DNA of 64,000 nucleotides from Anaerolineales bacterium (GCA_025808555.1 CP075526.1:1912712-1976711); one strand, 5' to 3'; positions 8,495 to 17,218 are shown, counted from the first letter of the stretch. Notes: a model not told the origin generated them from the letters alone. Made by a program: numbers and translations.

Positions 8495-9199
8495 TTATCC
8501 TAAGGTCCAATTTTCTGCAATTACCTGCCCGTCTTGCACGCGGGCAATCTCGGGGGAAATCTGGCCGCGCTCAGCGGGCGGGATGGCAATATGCCCGGCG
8601 ATGCGCAGCTGGGTGGGCGAAAGATCCATGGCGCACACAAAGGCGTCCTCATTGCCATGGGCACCGGCGTGTACCAGGCCGCGCAGGCGGCCCCATACCA
8701 CCACGTTGCCGCCGGCCACCACCTCGGCGCCGGGGTTCACATCGCCAATGATGGTGATGTGGCCGGGGGCATGCAGGCTGGCGCCGGAGCGCAGGGTGCG
8801 CCGCACCATGATGCCGCCATCCGGCCCCAGGTCTTGCGGGGCAGCGGGCTCGTCGTAGTCTTCGGCTTCCGGTTCCGGCGCGCGAGCGCCATCGTGGATG
8901 CGAGTGGCCATGCCCATCAACTGGGCGCTGCGCTCGGTGAGGGCCGAGTTGCTCAGCACACCCCACAGCAGCAGGCCGCTGTCGGTGACCCGGTCACGCA
9001 GGCGGCTCACGGCGGCCACGTTGAGGTCGTGCGTGTCTACGTTGATGATGAGCTTGGCGCCCTTGAGGAACTCACCCCGGCGGGTCAGTTCATCCAGCAG
9101 GGCTTGCTCCAGCGCGGGCCATTCGCCCTCGGGCAGGGTGACCAGCAGCCCTTCGCGGATGCCTTTGATGTCGATGGGTATGACTTGTACGTCGCTCAC
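8495..9199 (-). CDS. minC: Septum site-determining protein MinC
   Basis: FtsZ-polymer inhibitor of the Min system, about 234 residues. The N-terminal domain (to about residue 105) is followed by an acidic Glu/Pro/Asp linker. The C-terminal domain is a right-handed beta helix, with turns such as RSGASLHAPGHITIIGDVN and VVAGGNVVVWGRLRG, which binds MinD. The frame allows TTG 9202 or GTG 9199. GTG was chosen because a perfect TATAAT sits six bases upstream, so transcription should start at or next to this codon (leaderless). It is first in the minC-minD-minE operon. Confidence 0.92.
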   Translation of the reverse strand: MSDVQVIPIDIKGIREGLLVTLPEGEWPALEQALLDELTRRGEFLKGAKLIINVDTHDLNVAAVSRLRDRVTDSGLLLWGVLSNSALTERSAQLMGMATRIHDGARAPEPEAEDYDEPAAPQDLGPDGGIMVRRTLRSGASLHAPGHITIIGDVNPGAEVVAGGNVVVWGRLRGLVHAGAHGNEDAFVCAMDLSPTQLRIAGHIAIPPAERGQISPEIARVQDGQVIAENWTLG

Positions 9200-9205
9200 C
9201 AAAAA

Positions 9206-9211
9206 ATTATA
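9206..9211 (-). promoter_or_regulatory. -10 box of the min operon promoter (leaderless layout)
   Basis: Perfect TATAAT on the minus strand, six bases before the GTG start of minC, with no purine-rich ribosome-binding site between. No good -35 hexamer is visible at the usual distance. The expected start of the RNA coincides with the start codon. Confidence 0.6.
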
Positions 9212-9264
9212 GCATTGCGGTTTTTGCGGCGCTGGGGAATGGAGTCATGTATGGGTCGAAACAA

Positions 9265-9291
9265 AAAGGCGCGGCCCTTGGCCGCGCCTTT
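9265..9291 (-). terminator. Terminator of the mreBCD-mrdA unit
   Basis: Twelve-base stem AAAGGCGCGGCC / GGCCGCGCCTTT with a three-base loop, followed by TTGTTT on the minus strand. It lies 20 bases after the PBP2 stop and separates the mre genes from the min operon. Confidence 0.85.
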
Positions 9292-9310
9292 GGGTCAAAA
9301 AAATCGAGGG

Positions 9311-11404
9311 CTACGGAGCGAGGCCGAGTTGCGTGTCAATGGACTTGAGCTCGAAATAAGCCTGGATGACGCGGTTGAGAATCGGGCCGGCCACAGACGA
9401 GCCTTCGCTGCCGTTGTATACGAAAGCCACCACGGCCAACTCGGGGTCGTCGTAGGGCGCGTAGGCGACAGACCAGGCGTGGCTGGGCCAGGCGCCGTAC
9501 TGGCAGCGGTTGTTGGCAGCGGCCACCTCGTCGCAGTATTCGGCGGTGCCGGTCTTGCCCGCGGCAGCGATGGTGAGGTTGGCGAAGCGCTCAGCCAGTG
9601 TGCCATAGGTGACGGCTTCACGCATGCCGCGCTGCACAGCATCGATCACAGCCGGGTCCACCGTGCTCATCTCACCGGTGGGGCGGCAGGCGCCGATGCC
9701 TTGAGGGTTCTCATAGTTTTCAATAATGGCATCTTTGGTAATGTCCCAGCGCAGGTCTGGCTCGAAATCCTGAATGATGTTGCCTTCACCGTCCACCACC
9801 TGGCGCAGCAAGGTGGGGCGCATCTGCGCGCCGTCATTGGCAATCGTAGCAGCGGAGACAAGGACTTGCAGCGGCGACGAGAGGATATAGCCTTGACCTA
9901 CGCTGGTGATATAGGTGTCACCAGTAGACCAATTCTCGCCCTGGTTCAAGCGTTTCCAGGTAGGGTCTGGCACCAGACCATTGACCTCATAGGGAAGCTC
10001 TACGCCAAGCGCACTGCCGTAACCCATGGCGCGGGCGTAAGTGCCCAGGCGGCAGATGCCGAGCCCTTCGGGGATCTCACCTTCATAGCCGCCGCCCAGC
10101 TTATAAAAGTACACATTGCTGGAGTTGGCGATGCCGCCATAGAAGTTCAGCTGGCCGAAACCCGCTCGGTTCCAATCCACAAATTCGCGGTTCTGGCCGG
10201 CTTCGCCTTCGTAAAAGCGCTGACTGACCGTGATCGAGCCAGGGGTCTGGATGATGGTTTCAGGTGAGACAATGCCTTCATTCAGAGCGCCCACAGCCGT
10301 GACGATCTTGAACACGGAGCCGGCGGGCAATTCAGCGCCGGCGGCGTGGTTGACCAGCGGTTTGGTGGCATCTGCCAACAACTGTTCGTAGTAGTAGGCG
10401 GGGATGAAGCGCGTCATGCGGTTGTTCTCAAAAGTCGGCCACGAGACCATGGCGAGGAGTTCACCAGTTCTGGGGTTCATGGCAATGATGACGCCGCTGG
10501 TCATATGGCTGCGCGGTAGATCCCTAAAATAGGCGTTCCACAGGCCCAGCTCTTCTTCAATAATGGCGGAGGCAGCCGCTTGCAGGCGAGCATCAATGGT
10601 GAGCACGATATTCTCGCCAGCAACAGCCTCGATCGGTGGCTCAATATCGCGAAGAACCTGGCCACCTGCGTCCGTTTCCACCACGCGGCGCCCGGGAGTG
10701 CCGCGCAGCAGCTCATCAAAGTAGAGCTCCAGGCCGCCGTAACCTACCTTATCGCGGTTGGGTACAAAGCCTAGGGCGCGCAGCGCTTCTTCCTGCGCAG
10801 CGGGAATGGGGCCAAGATACCCGATGATGGCAGCCGACATGGAACCAGTGGGGTATTCACGGATGGGTTCAACAACTACTTCAACCCCAGGCCAGTCCAC
10901 GGCACGTTCTTTGACGGCGAGGGCCATCTCGCGCGAGACGTTGCACTGAATGGCAACGGGGTCGTAGGGAGAGAAGCTGGTCTGCAGCTCGATCATCTGG
11001 CGTACGCCCAGGTTGTCGCCGCATGGGATCAGCGGGTCGTCAATGCTGCCCAGGCTCACCGGCTGGTCAGTAAGCTCGGCCAGCGCGAAGATGATCTCCT
11101 CGATCTCGCCTTGGTCAGTCGGCAGGTTGGCGGGCACCACAACAATGTTGTATGAAGGCACATTCTGCGCCAGGATGACGCCATTGCGGTCGTAGATCAC
11201 GCCGCGCTGCGGGGCGAGGCTGATGACTTCGGTACGATTGCCCTCGGCCTGGCTAAGCCAGTTCTCATGCTCCAGCACCTGCAGATAGAAGAGGCGCAGG
11301 GCAAAAATAAAGAAGACCAGCGCTACAAAACCAAAGAAGGTTAGCAGACGCCATTGCTCCAGCGAGCTTTGGGCTTTTTTCGGGGTTCCGTTTATCAGGC
11401 TCAT
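9311..11404 (-). CDS. mrdA: Penicillin-binding protein 2 (class B transpeptidase, elongasome)
   Basis: A 697-residue D,D-transpeptidase that cross-links peptidoglycan during elongation as the partner of RodA. It has one N-terminal membrane anchor (about 21-42), a pedestal/dimerisation region containing RGVIYDRNG, and a C-terminal transpeptidase domain. The catalytic motifs are SVFK (363-366, nucleophile S363), SSN (428-430) and KTG (617-619). The ATG shares its A with the mreD stop (TGATG), so translation is coupled. It ends the mreB-mreC-mreD-mrdA series, a classic order that supports the PBP2 rather than PBP3 assignment. Confidence 0.95.
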   Translation of the reverse strand: MSLINGTPKKAQSSLEQWRLLTFFGFVALVFFIFALRLFYLQVLEHENWLSQAEGNRTEVISLAPQRGVIYDRNGVILAQNVPSYNIVVVPANLPTDQGEIEEIIFALAELTDQPVSLGSIDDPLIPCGDNLGVRQMIELQTSFSPYDPVAIQCNVSREMALAVKERAVDWPGVEVVVEPIREYPTGSMSAAIIGYLGPIPAAQEEALRALGFVPNRDKVGYGGLELYFDELLRGTPGRRVVETDAGGQVLRDIEPPIEAVAGENIVLTIDARLQAAASAIIEEELGLWNAYFRDLPRSHMTSGVIIAMNPRTGELLAMVSWPTFENNRMTRFIPAYYYEQLLADATKPLVNHAAGAELPAGSVFKIVTAVGALNEGIVSPETIIQTPGSITVSQRFYEGEAGQNREFVDWNRAGFGQLNFYGGIANSSNVYFYKLGGGYEGEIPEGLGICRLGTYARAMGYGSALGVELPYEVNGLVPDPTWKRLNQGENWSTGDTYITSVGQGYILSSPLQVLVSAATIANDGAQMRPTLLRQVVDGEGNIIQDFEPDLRWDITKDAIIENYENPQGIGACRPTGEMSTVDPAVIDAVQRGMREAVTYGTLAERFANLTIAAAGKTGTAEYCDEVAAANNRCQYGAWPSHAWSVAYAPYDDPELAVVAFVYNGSEGSSVAGPILNRVIQAYFELKSIDTQLGLAP

Positions 11405-11898
11405 CAGTTGGTAGGTGTGGCAAACAGTTTGTTCAACTCTGAAATTAAAGCATTTACGGGTAAGAGAAGGATGAGATTCAGCAGCAGGGTGGGCAGAGTA
11501 ATGAGGTTAAAAGCTTCCCCGGCTGACATGGGGTTATCCGACAGCCATAGATAGCCCAGGGTGAGGATGTGTATTGTGAGAGTGCCCAGAATGAGACTGG
11601 TGAGCAGGGTAAGCATGCGCACTTGCCAGATGCGGCGATGCAGTAACTGGCACAGCAGGGCGGCCAGCGTGTAGCCGGCGATGAGAACGATGTCGGGCAG
11701 CGCGCTGGCATAACCCATCATCACGCCAGCCACCAGGCCCAGCCGCCAGTCTGGGCGGTTGTCCTCTTGCATCATCCAGGTGAGCAGTACCAGCAGCACC
11801 AGGTCTACGCTGCCTTGCAGCATGCGGATGCGCGGCAGCAGGGTGACCTGCAGCAGGGTGGCGCCCAGCAGGAGCAGTACAGCCAGCAGCGTACGCAT
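11404..11898 (-). CDS. mreD: Rod shape-determining protein MreD
   Basis: A small polytopic membrane protein of 164 residues with about five hydrophobic segments. It is a component of the elongasome that helps organise MreC, RodA and PBP2. The sequence is poorly conserved, as usual for MreD, so the call rests on size, topology (GSVDLVLLVLLTW, ALPDIVLIAGYTLAALL) and position between mreC and mrdA. The start is the ATG four bases after the mreC stop. Translation to mrdA is coupled by a one-base overlap. Confidence 0.9.
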   Translation of the reverse strand: MRTLLAVLLLLGATLLQVTLLPRIRMLQGSVDLVLLVLLTWMMQEDNRPDWRLGLVAGVMMGYASALPDIVLIAGYTLAALLCQLLHRRIWQVRMLTLLTSLILGTLTIHILTLGYLWLSDNPMSAGEAFNLITLPTLLLNLILLLPVNALISELNKLFATPTN

Positions 11899-11902
11899 GC
11901 TG

Positions 11903-12745
11903 CTAGCTCCCGCTGTCCAGCAAGGGGCTGATGTCGAGAGGCTGGAAGTTGACGATGACCAGCACGATCTCCAAGCGGGTGAAATCCACCGCTGATTGCA
12001 CGGAGGCGGTTTGGAACAACGCCGTCGCCTCGCGGCGCACATTGCTGATCTGGCCGATGAGGATGTTGCCGGGATAGGCGCCACCAATACCGGATGTGAA
12101 CACCAGGTCGCCGGCTTGCAGGTTGGCATCCAGCGGAATGAGGTCAATACTGAGCTGGCTGGTGACGCTGCCACTGAGCAGGCCGTCCACTTCGGAGGGC
12201 TGCATGCGCACGCTCACCTGGCTGCCGGGGTCGGTGATCAACTCCACTCGGGAGGCTGTGGCGGTCACCTGGGCGATGCGGCCAACCAGGCCCTGTTGCG
12301 AGACAACCGGCATACCGCGGCGTAACCCATCGTCTGAGCCGCGGTTGATGATGATGTAATGGAGGAAAGGGCTCGGGTCCTGACCGATGACGCCGGCCGC
12401 CTGGTAGGTGTTCTCAGGGCGGGCGCGGGCAAAATCCAGCAGGGCGGAGAGCAGCTCGCCTTCGGAGACCTGCTGCTGCAGGGTGATGATCTCCGTTTGC
12501 AGTTGAGCGTTCTCGGCGCGCAGCAAGGCATTCTCCTGTCGCAGGCTGGCGATGTTAACCGGCGCGTTCACAAAATCCTGCACGGCTTGAAAGCGTGTGT
12601 ACAGCCAGCCTTGCACGCCTTCCACAGGGTTTAGGGCTCCCGTGAACAGCGGGGTAAGGTAGCCGCCCAGGGCCAACAGCAAAAGGCCTGCGGCGGCGAC
12701 CAGCAGGGCGGCGAGCTGATAGGGATTGTTACGAGAGGGGCGCAT
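11903..12745 (-). CDS. mreC: Rod shape-determining protein MreC
   Basis: A bitopic membrane protein of 280 residues that links cytoplasmic MreB filaments to extracytoplasmic PBP2. One N-terminal membrane segment (about 11-36) is followed by a coiled coil (residues 65-95, heptad-like LRQENALLRAENAQL) and the beta-rich periplasmic/extracellular MreC core containing SGIGGAYPGNILIGQI. It is separated from mreB by 71 bases that include a small GGCGC/GCGCC hairpin. Confidence 0.95.
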   Translation of the reverse strand: MRPSRNNPYQLAALLVAAAGLLLLALGGYLTPLFTGALNPVEGVQGWLYTRFQAVQDFVNAPVNIASLRQENALLRAENAQLQTEIITLQQQVSEGELLSALLDFARARPENTYQAAGVIGQDPSPFLHYIIINRGSDDGLRRGMPVVSQQGLVGRIAQVTATASRVELITDPGSQVSVRMQPSEVDGLLSGSVTSQLSIDLIPLDANLQAGDLVFTSGIGGAYPGNILIGQISNVRREATALFQTASVQSAVDFTRLEIVLVIVNFQPLDISPLLDSGS

Positions 12746-12816
12746 TGTGAACCGCAGAAATCATATCGCTAGAATCCAGCCTGCTGCGGGTGGCTGGTAC
12801 AGGCGCTAAGGCGCCA

Positions 12817-13881
12817 TTAATCCATCTGGAGCAGAAAGTGGCGGTAGGCCTCAATATCGTCCAGCACCAGGCCGGCGCCGCGGGCCACGCAGGTGAGCGG
12901 GTCATCCGCCACCCAGCAGCGCAGGCGCAGCTCGTCGCTGAGGCGTTCGGCCAGGCCTTGCAGCAGTGCGCCGCCGCCGCACATGCACACGCCGTTGTCC
13001 ATCACATCGCCCACCATTTCGGGTGGCACATCGTCCAGCGCTTCTTTCACGGCCTGGATGATCTGGTCCACCGGGCCGCTGAGCGCCTCGCGAATTTCGA
13101 TGGAGGAGATCTCCAGCGTTTCGGGCAGGCCGGTCACCAGGTTGCGGCCGCGCACGGTGGTGGTCTTCTCTTCCTTGAGTGGGAAGGCCGAGCCGATCTT
13201 GATCTTGACCTGCTCAGCGGCGCGTTCACCGATGAGAATGTTGTACTTGTTGCGAATGTACTGCACAATGGCCTGGTCCAGCTCGTCGCCTGCTACGCGC
13301 AGGCTGCGGTTGGCTACCACCGAGCCGAGCGAGAAGACGGTCACTTCAGAGGTGCCGCCGCCGATATCCAACACGACGCTGCCGCCCACCTGGTTGATCG
13401 GCAGGCCAACCGCCAGGGCTGAGGCCGTGGGTTCTTCGATGAGATAGACCTCGCGGGCGCCAGCCAGCAAGGCGGCGTCGTTCACGGCACGCTTTTCCAC
13501 CTCGGTGACGCCGGTGGGCACGCCCACCACCACACGCGGGCGGGGCAGGGGCACAATGCTCTGCTCGTGAGCCTTGCCGATAAAGTGGGCCAGCATGGCT
13601 TCGGTGATCTCAAATTCGGAGATCACGCCATCCCGCAAGGGGCGGATGACCACGACGTTTTTAGGGGCGCGGCCGGCCATCTCTTTGGCCACCTGGCCCA
13701 CGGCGGCCTTATCGCCGACCATGATAGGGATGCGCGATTTCTTTTCCACCGCTACCCATGACGGTTCGTTGATGACGATACCTTTGCCGCGTACGAACAC
13801 CAGGGTGTTGGCCGTGCCCAGATCAATGCCAATATCCAGCGAGAAAAAGCCAAGAATCCAATTGAGAGGGTTAAAGGCCAT
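12817..13881 (-). CDS. mreB: Rod shape-determining protein MreB
   Basis: Bacterial actin homologue, 354 residues, which forms membrane-associated filaments that guide wall synthesis. It shows phosphate loop 1 (DIGIDLGTANT), phosphate loop 2 (VVLDIGGGTSEV), the adenosine motif CGGGALLQGLAERL, and an N-terminal hydrophobic stretch (WILGFFSL) able to touch the membrane. It is the first gene of the mre cluster. The 5' leader region holds a perfect palindrome. Confidence 0.97.
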   Translation of the reverse strand: MAFNPLNWILGFFSLDIGIDLGTANTLVFVRGKGIVINEPSWVAVEKKSRIPIMVGDKAAVGQVAKEMAGRAPKNVVVIRPLRDGVISEFEITEAMLAHFIGKAHEQSIVPLPRPRVVVGVPTGVTEVEKRAVNDAALLAGAREVYLIEEPTASALAVGLPINQVGGSVVLDIGGGTSEVTVFSLGSVVANRSLRVAGDELDQAIVQYIRNKYNILIGERAAEQVKIKIGSAFPLKEEKTTTVRGRNLVTGLPETLEISSIEIREALSGPVDQIIQAVKEALDDVPPEMVGDVMDNGVCMCGGGALLQGLAERLSDELRLRCWVADDPLTCVARGAGLVLDDIEAYRHFLLQMD

Positions 13882-13910
13882 TCATACCCCGTAGGCAGAG
13901 CAATGCAAAG

Positions 13911-13930
13911 CACCCTGCCATGGCAGGGTG
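13911..13930. repeat. Perfect 20-bp palindrome in the mreB leader
   Basis: CACCCTGCCATGGCAGGGTG is fully self-complementary and sits about 30 bases before the mreB ATG. As DNA it could be an operator; as RNA it makes a hairpin without a T-run on either side, so it is not a good terminator. Confidence 0.6.
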
Positions 13931-14072
13931 GGGTTCTTGTGTGAGTGACAACTTCTTCATTAGTTGTAGGCAGTGAACTGACTGCGAGACCTTGCAGAAA
14001 ATCAAGTGATTCTACCATGCAGGCGCAGGCAGCCGTTCACCCGTCTTGAACAAATTGGATGGCTATGCTGGG

Positions 14073-14078
14073 TATAAT
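14073..14078 (+). promoter_or_regulatory. glmS: -10 box of the glmS promoter
   Basis: Perfect TATAAT about 70 bases before the ribozyme cleavage site. A TTGAAC lies upstream but at a poor 21-base spacing. The transcript would carry a leader of about 400 bases before the glmS start codon. Confidence 0.55.
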
Positions 14079-14140
14079 CATGCCCACTTGAGATAAGTGT
14101 GAGGTGAAAGCGAGCAGATAAAACTACCAACGACATTTGA

Positions 14141-14450
14141 GGGAACAGCGCACGGCCCGGCATTTGTGGTCGAAAACCACGGCCGGGTGACGAGGTTGAG
14201 TTGGTTCTTGCGGAGCTACGCTCCGCTGGAGAAACAGAAGCATGTTTCTCCACGCTTCACCGCGAAGATAAGTGGCCCTGGGCCACGAAAATCGAATACT
14301 AGCAAGCGCAAGGGGGCGGCCGAAGGCCGTCCACCAGCTTGCGTAGATCAGCGGATGCCACTCCGGGAGACCCGCCCCCGAATTTCCCTCCAAGATAAAG
14401 CTGGCGCACAACGCCGCGTGGGCAACCATGCGGACAAAAGCCCCAGCAGC
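14141..14450 (+). ncRNA. glmS: glmS ribozyme/riboswitch candidate with expanded peripheral stems
   Basis: A self-cleaving RNA that senses glucosamine-6-phosphate and lowers glmS expression. The core elements are in order. The cleavage site A14147|GCGC is followed by the P1 stem CCCGGC/GCCGGG (14156-14161 with 14182-14187), which contains an inner GTGGT/ACCAC hairpin. Then come GACGAGG (14189-14195), ATCGAA (14291-14296) and GCGGATGCC (14351-14359). GAGTTGG (14198-14204) can pair with CCACTC (14358-14363) as a P2-like helix. A P4-like arm GCTGG...CCAGC with a GCAA-capped hairpin follows. Unlike compact family members, about 95 bases with three hairpins lie between GACGAGG and ATCGAA, and another stem lies before GCGGATGCC. 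The position directly before glmS supports the call. I could not run a covariance model. Confidence 0.75.
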
Positions 14451-14481
14451 GGCCTATAGACAGTGTTGGAGGATTCTTCAC

Positions 14482-16323
14482 ATGTGTGGAATTGTTGGAT
14501 ACATCGGCCCGCGGGATGCGACGCCGATCATTTTGAACGGGCTTAAGCGCCTGGAGTACCGCGGCTACGACTCGGCCGGCATTGCCGTGCTGGAAGACGA
14601 GCACATTGAAATTCGGCGGGATGCCGGCAAGCTGGACCGCCTGTTCAGCACGGTGGAGCAGCAGCCCGTGCACGGCCAGCTGGGCATCGGCCACACCCGT
14701 TGGGCCACCCACGGCGAGCCCAACGTGCGCAATGCGCACCCGCACACCAGCGTCTCCGGCGAGGTGGTGCTGGTGCACAACGGCATCGTCGAGAACTACC
14801 TGGAATTGCGCGAAGAGTTGGAAGCCGAAGGCGTTGAGTTCAAGTCGGACACCGACACCGAAGTCATCGTGCAGCTGGTGGATCGCTTCATGGCCAAGGA
14901 TGGCAGCCTGGAAGACGCCGCCCGCCAGGTGCTGCGTATGATCCGCGGCCATCATGGCATCGTGCTCTTCAGCTCACGCCAGCCAGACCGCATTGTTGCC
15001 GCCCGCATGGGCAACGCCGGTGGGGTGGTGGTGGGCTTTGGTAAGGACGAGATGTTCATCTCGTCCGACCTGCCCGCCATCCTGGAGCATACCCGCGAAG
15101 TCGTGTTCCTGGAATCGGGCCAGATGGCAGTCGTGACTCGTGATGGCATGAGCCTGAGCAACCTGCAGGGCGAGACCCTCGAGCCGCATGTGGACGTGAT
15201 CTTCTGGGATCCGGTGGCGGCCGAGAAGGGTGAGTATCGCCACTTCATGCAGAAGGAAATTCACGAGCAAGTGCGCTCGCTCACTGACACCATCTCCGGC
15301 CGTGTGGATTTTGAGACTGGCCGTATCCTGCTGCCGGACCTCAAGCTCAATGAGAAGTTCGTCAAAGACCTGGAGAAGATCTACATCATCGCCTGCGGCA
15401 CGGCAGGCTATGCCGGGCAGATCGGCGCCAAGTACATTGAACGCATCGCCAAGATCCCCGTGGAGTTTGACATTGCTTCCGAGTTTCGCTATCGCGACCC
15501 GCTGATCACGGACAAGATGGCCGTGCTGGCGATCAGCCAGTCAGGCGAGACGGCGGATACGCTGGCTGCCATGGCTGAGGGCCGCAAGCGCGGCGCCAAG
15601 TTGTGGGCCAACATCAATATGATCGGCTCGCAGGCCATGCGCATTGCGGATGGCTACATCTCGATGCAGACAGGGCCGGAGATCGGTGTGGCTTCCACCA
15701 AGGCGTACACCGCGCCGATCGTCAATTTGTACATGCTGGCCATTTTGCTGGGCGAAATGCGCGGTACGCTAGATGACAATACCCGCCGCGCCCTGGTAGC
15801 GGAGCTCAGCCATATTCCGGAGTGGGTATCGGCCTGCCTGGAACGTGAGGCTGAAGTGGAAGAGGTGGCGAAAGCCATCAAAGACATCACGCACTGCCTG
15901 TATCTCGGCCGCGGTATCAATGTTTCCACCGCGTACGAAGGCGCGCTCAAGCTGAAGGAGTTGTCTTACATCCATGCTGAGGGCTATCCTGCGGGCGAGA
16001 TGAAGCACGGCCCGATCGCCCTGGTAGATGAGGATATGCCCGTGATCGTGGTTGCCCCGCAGGATGACCTGTACGAGAAGATGATCAGCCAGATCGAGCA
16101 GGCCAAGGCGCGCGGCGGCAAAGTGGTGGCGGTCGCCACGGTGGGTGACACACTGATTCCGGCGCTGGCGGACCATGTGCTCTGGATCCCCAAGACGCAT
16201 CCACTGCTTTCGCCGGTGGCAGCCGTGATTCCGCTGCAGATACTGGCCTATCACATCGCCAGCTTACGCGGGCTGGATGTTGACCAGCCACGCAACCTGG
16301 CTAAGAGCGTGACGGTGGAATAA
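14482..16323 (+). CDS. glmS: Glutamine--fructose-6-phosphate aminotransferase (isomerizing)
   Basis: Makes glucosamine-6-phosphate from fructose-6-phosphate and glutamine, the first step toward UDP-GlcNAc for peptidoglycan. The 613-residue length is normal. The N-terminal glutaminase domain starts MCGIVGYIG with Cys2 as nucleophile after Met removal, and contains HTRWATHG and HNGIVENY. Two SIS domains follow (IACGTAGYAG, ISQSGETADT, GRGINVSTAYEGALK). The start is the ATG giving MCGIVG, preceded by GGAGG at nine bases; an earlier in-frame ATG would add 18 residues and block the catalytic Cys. It is a single-gene unit with a long ribozyme-like leader and its own terminator. Confidence 0.98.
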   Translation: MCGIVGYIGPRDATPIILNGLKRLEYRGYDSAGIAVLEDEHIEIRRDAGKLDRLFSTVEQQPVHGQLGIGHTRWATHGEPNVRNAHPHTSVSGEVVLVHNGIVENYLELREELEAEGVEFKSDTDTEVIVQLVDRFMAKDGSLEDAARQVLRMIRGHHGIVLFSSRQPDRIVAARMGNAGGVVVGFGKDEMFISSDLPAILEHTREVVFLESGQMAVVTRDGMSLSNLQGETLEPHVDVIFWDPVAAEKGEYRHFMQKEIHEQVRSLTDTISGRVDFETGRILLPDLKLNEKFVKDLEKIYIIACGTAGYAGQIGAKYIERIAKIPVEFDIASEFRYRDPLITDKMAVLAISQSGETADTLAAMAEGRKRGAKLWANINMIGSQAMRIADGYISMQTGPEIGVASTKAYTAPIVNLYMLAILLGEMRGTLDDNTRRALVAELSHIPEWVSACLEREAEVEEVAKAIKDITHCLYLGRGINVSTAYEGALKLKELSYIHAEGYPAGEMKHGPIALVDEDMPVIVVAPQDDLYEKMISQIEQAKARGGKVVAVATVGDTLIPALADHVLWIPKTHPLLSPVAAVIPLQILAYHIASLRGLDVDQPRNLAKSVTVE

Positions 16324-16348
16324 ACCAGCCACAAGTCCAACTTGAAGC

Positions 16349-16378
16349 AAAAAGCGCTCACTCTTGTGAGCGCTTTTT
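16349..16378 (+). terminator. Terminator of glmS
   Basis: Thirteen-base stem AAAAAGCGCTCAC / GTGAGCGCTTTTT with a TCTT loop, 25 bases after the glmS stop. The symmetrical A/T arms could also serve the convergent ArsR gene. Confidence 0.9.
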
Positions 16379-16402
16379 GGTTGTCTGGTTTCTGTTTTCG
16401 TT

Positions 16403-16738
16403 TTACTGCCTAGGGCTTTGAGCTTCTGCCGCATCTTTCAATGCTTGCAGTCTCTCCTCCCAAAAGGCAGCGTATTTTTGCACCCATTGTTCCACTCCGG
16501 CAAGCGGTGCCGGGTCTACCCGGTACCACAGCTCGCGGCCGCGCCGCTCAGCAAGCACCAGGCGGCTGCTACGCAGCACGCGCAGGTGCTTGCTGACCGC
16601 AGGCCGGCTGATGCGCGGAAAGCGCTGCGCCAGTTCACCGGCCCGCAACGGGCCGGTGGCCAGCAGCGCGTCGAGGATGCGGCGCCTCGTGCCATCTGAT
16701 ATGGCCTGGAAAGCCGCTCCATCTGTGCTGCTGGGCAT
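16403..16738 (-). CDS. ArsR-family transcriptional regulator
   Basis: A 111-residue winged-helix repressor. The helix-turn-helix reads ISRPAVSKHLRVLRSSRLV (about residues 43-61), followed by the wing (AERRGRELWYRVD), which is typical of ArsR proteins paired with SRPBCC proteins. No metal-binding Cys motif is present, so it is not an arsenic sensor of the classic kind. It lies immediately after the SRPBCC gene (stop and start adjacent), so the two form one operon. The inverted repeat upstream of that operon is a likely binding site for its product. Confidence 0.88.
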   Translation of the reverse strand: MPSSTDGAAFQAISDGTRRRILDALLATGPLRAGELAQRFPRISRPAVSKHLRVLRSSRLVLAERRGRELWYRVDPAPLAGVEQWVQKYAAFWEERLQALKDAAEAQSPRQ

Positions 16739-17203
16739 TTAGCTTGCCTCCACAGCTTTCTTCAGGTCATTCAGGTTTTCTGCAATCGTCCAGCCTTGGA
16801 TGTGGCCTTCGTATTGGCTCTTGCCAATGTCACCCAGAGCTTCAAAGCCGGTGTGGGTCAGCGTGACGCGAGTGCCGCCGCCTTCTGCTTGCAGTTGCAG
16901 CGTTACCAAGGTGCTGACCGGCCAGGGCGTGCCTTGCTCCGGGTCGTGCTTCCAGGTGAAGGCCAGCTCGCGCTCCGGCTCCAGCGTGACCACCTCTCCC
17001 GTGAAGCGATAAGGCCCTTCACCTGGCAAATTACCCTTCATCTCAAAGCGACCGCCCAACTTATGTTCAAAGATCAGGCTGAGCGCCAGCCACTGATTCA
17101 TACCCTCCACGCTTGCCATCAGGCTCCAGACTTTGGCGGGAGCGGCGTTGATGAAGATCTCGAACTCTATCTTGAGTTCCTGGGCGGAATGTTTACTGAG
17201 CAT
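16739..17203 (-). CDS. SRPBCC-domain protein (AHSA1/CalC-like)
   Basis: A 154-residue START/AHSA1-like protein. The fold is recognisable from FEIFINAAPAKVWSLMA near the N-terminus, the central GEVVTLEPERELAFTWKHD, and the C-terminal long helix region GWTIAENLNDLKKAVE. Such proteins have a hydrophobic cavity, and their specific role is rarely known. The start was set at ATG 17203 because GGAGG lies six bases upstream. A TTG four codons earlier falls inside that ribosome-binding site. It is transcribed first in a two-gene operon with an ArsR regulator. Confidence 0.88.
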   Translation of the reverse strand: MLSKHSAQELKIEFEIFINAAPAKVWSLMASVEGMNQWLALSLIFEHKLGGRFEMKGNLPGEGPYRFTGEVVTLEPERELAFTWKHDPEQGTPWPVSTLVTLQLQAEGGGTRVTLTHTGFEALGDIGKSQYEGHIQGWTIAENLNDLKKAVEAS

Positions 17204-17218
17204 ATTGTCCTCCAATAT

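Noticed and set aside
8534-10267. A 577-codon plus-strand frame across minC and mrdA
   Set aside because: It crosses two well-supported genes and a terminator on the other strand and has no recognisable domains.
14124-14429. A 101-codon minus-strand frame in the glmS leader
   Set aside because: The stretch is explained by RNA hairpins and ribozyme core strings on the plus strand; the frame has no ribosome-binding site or domain.
14100-14480. RNase P RNA, tmRNA or T-box in the glmS leader
   Set aside because: The RNase P core string GAGGAAAGTCC, the tmRNA tRNA-like end and a T-box TGGNACC string are all absent, whereas glmS ribozyme core strings are in order.
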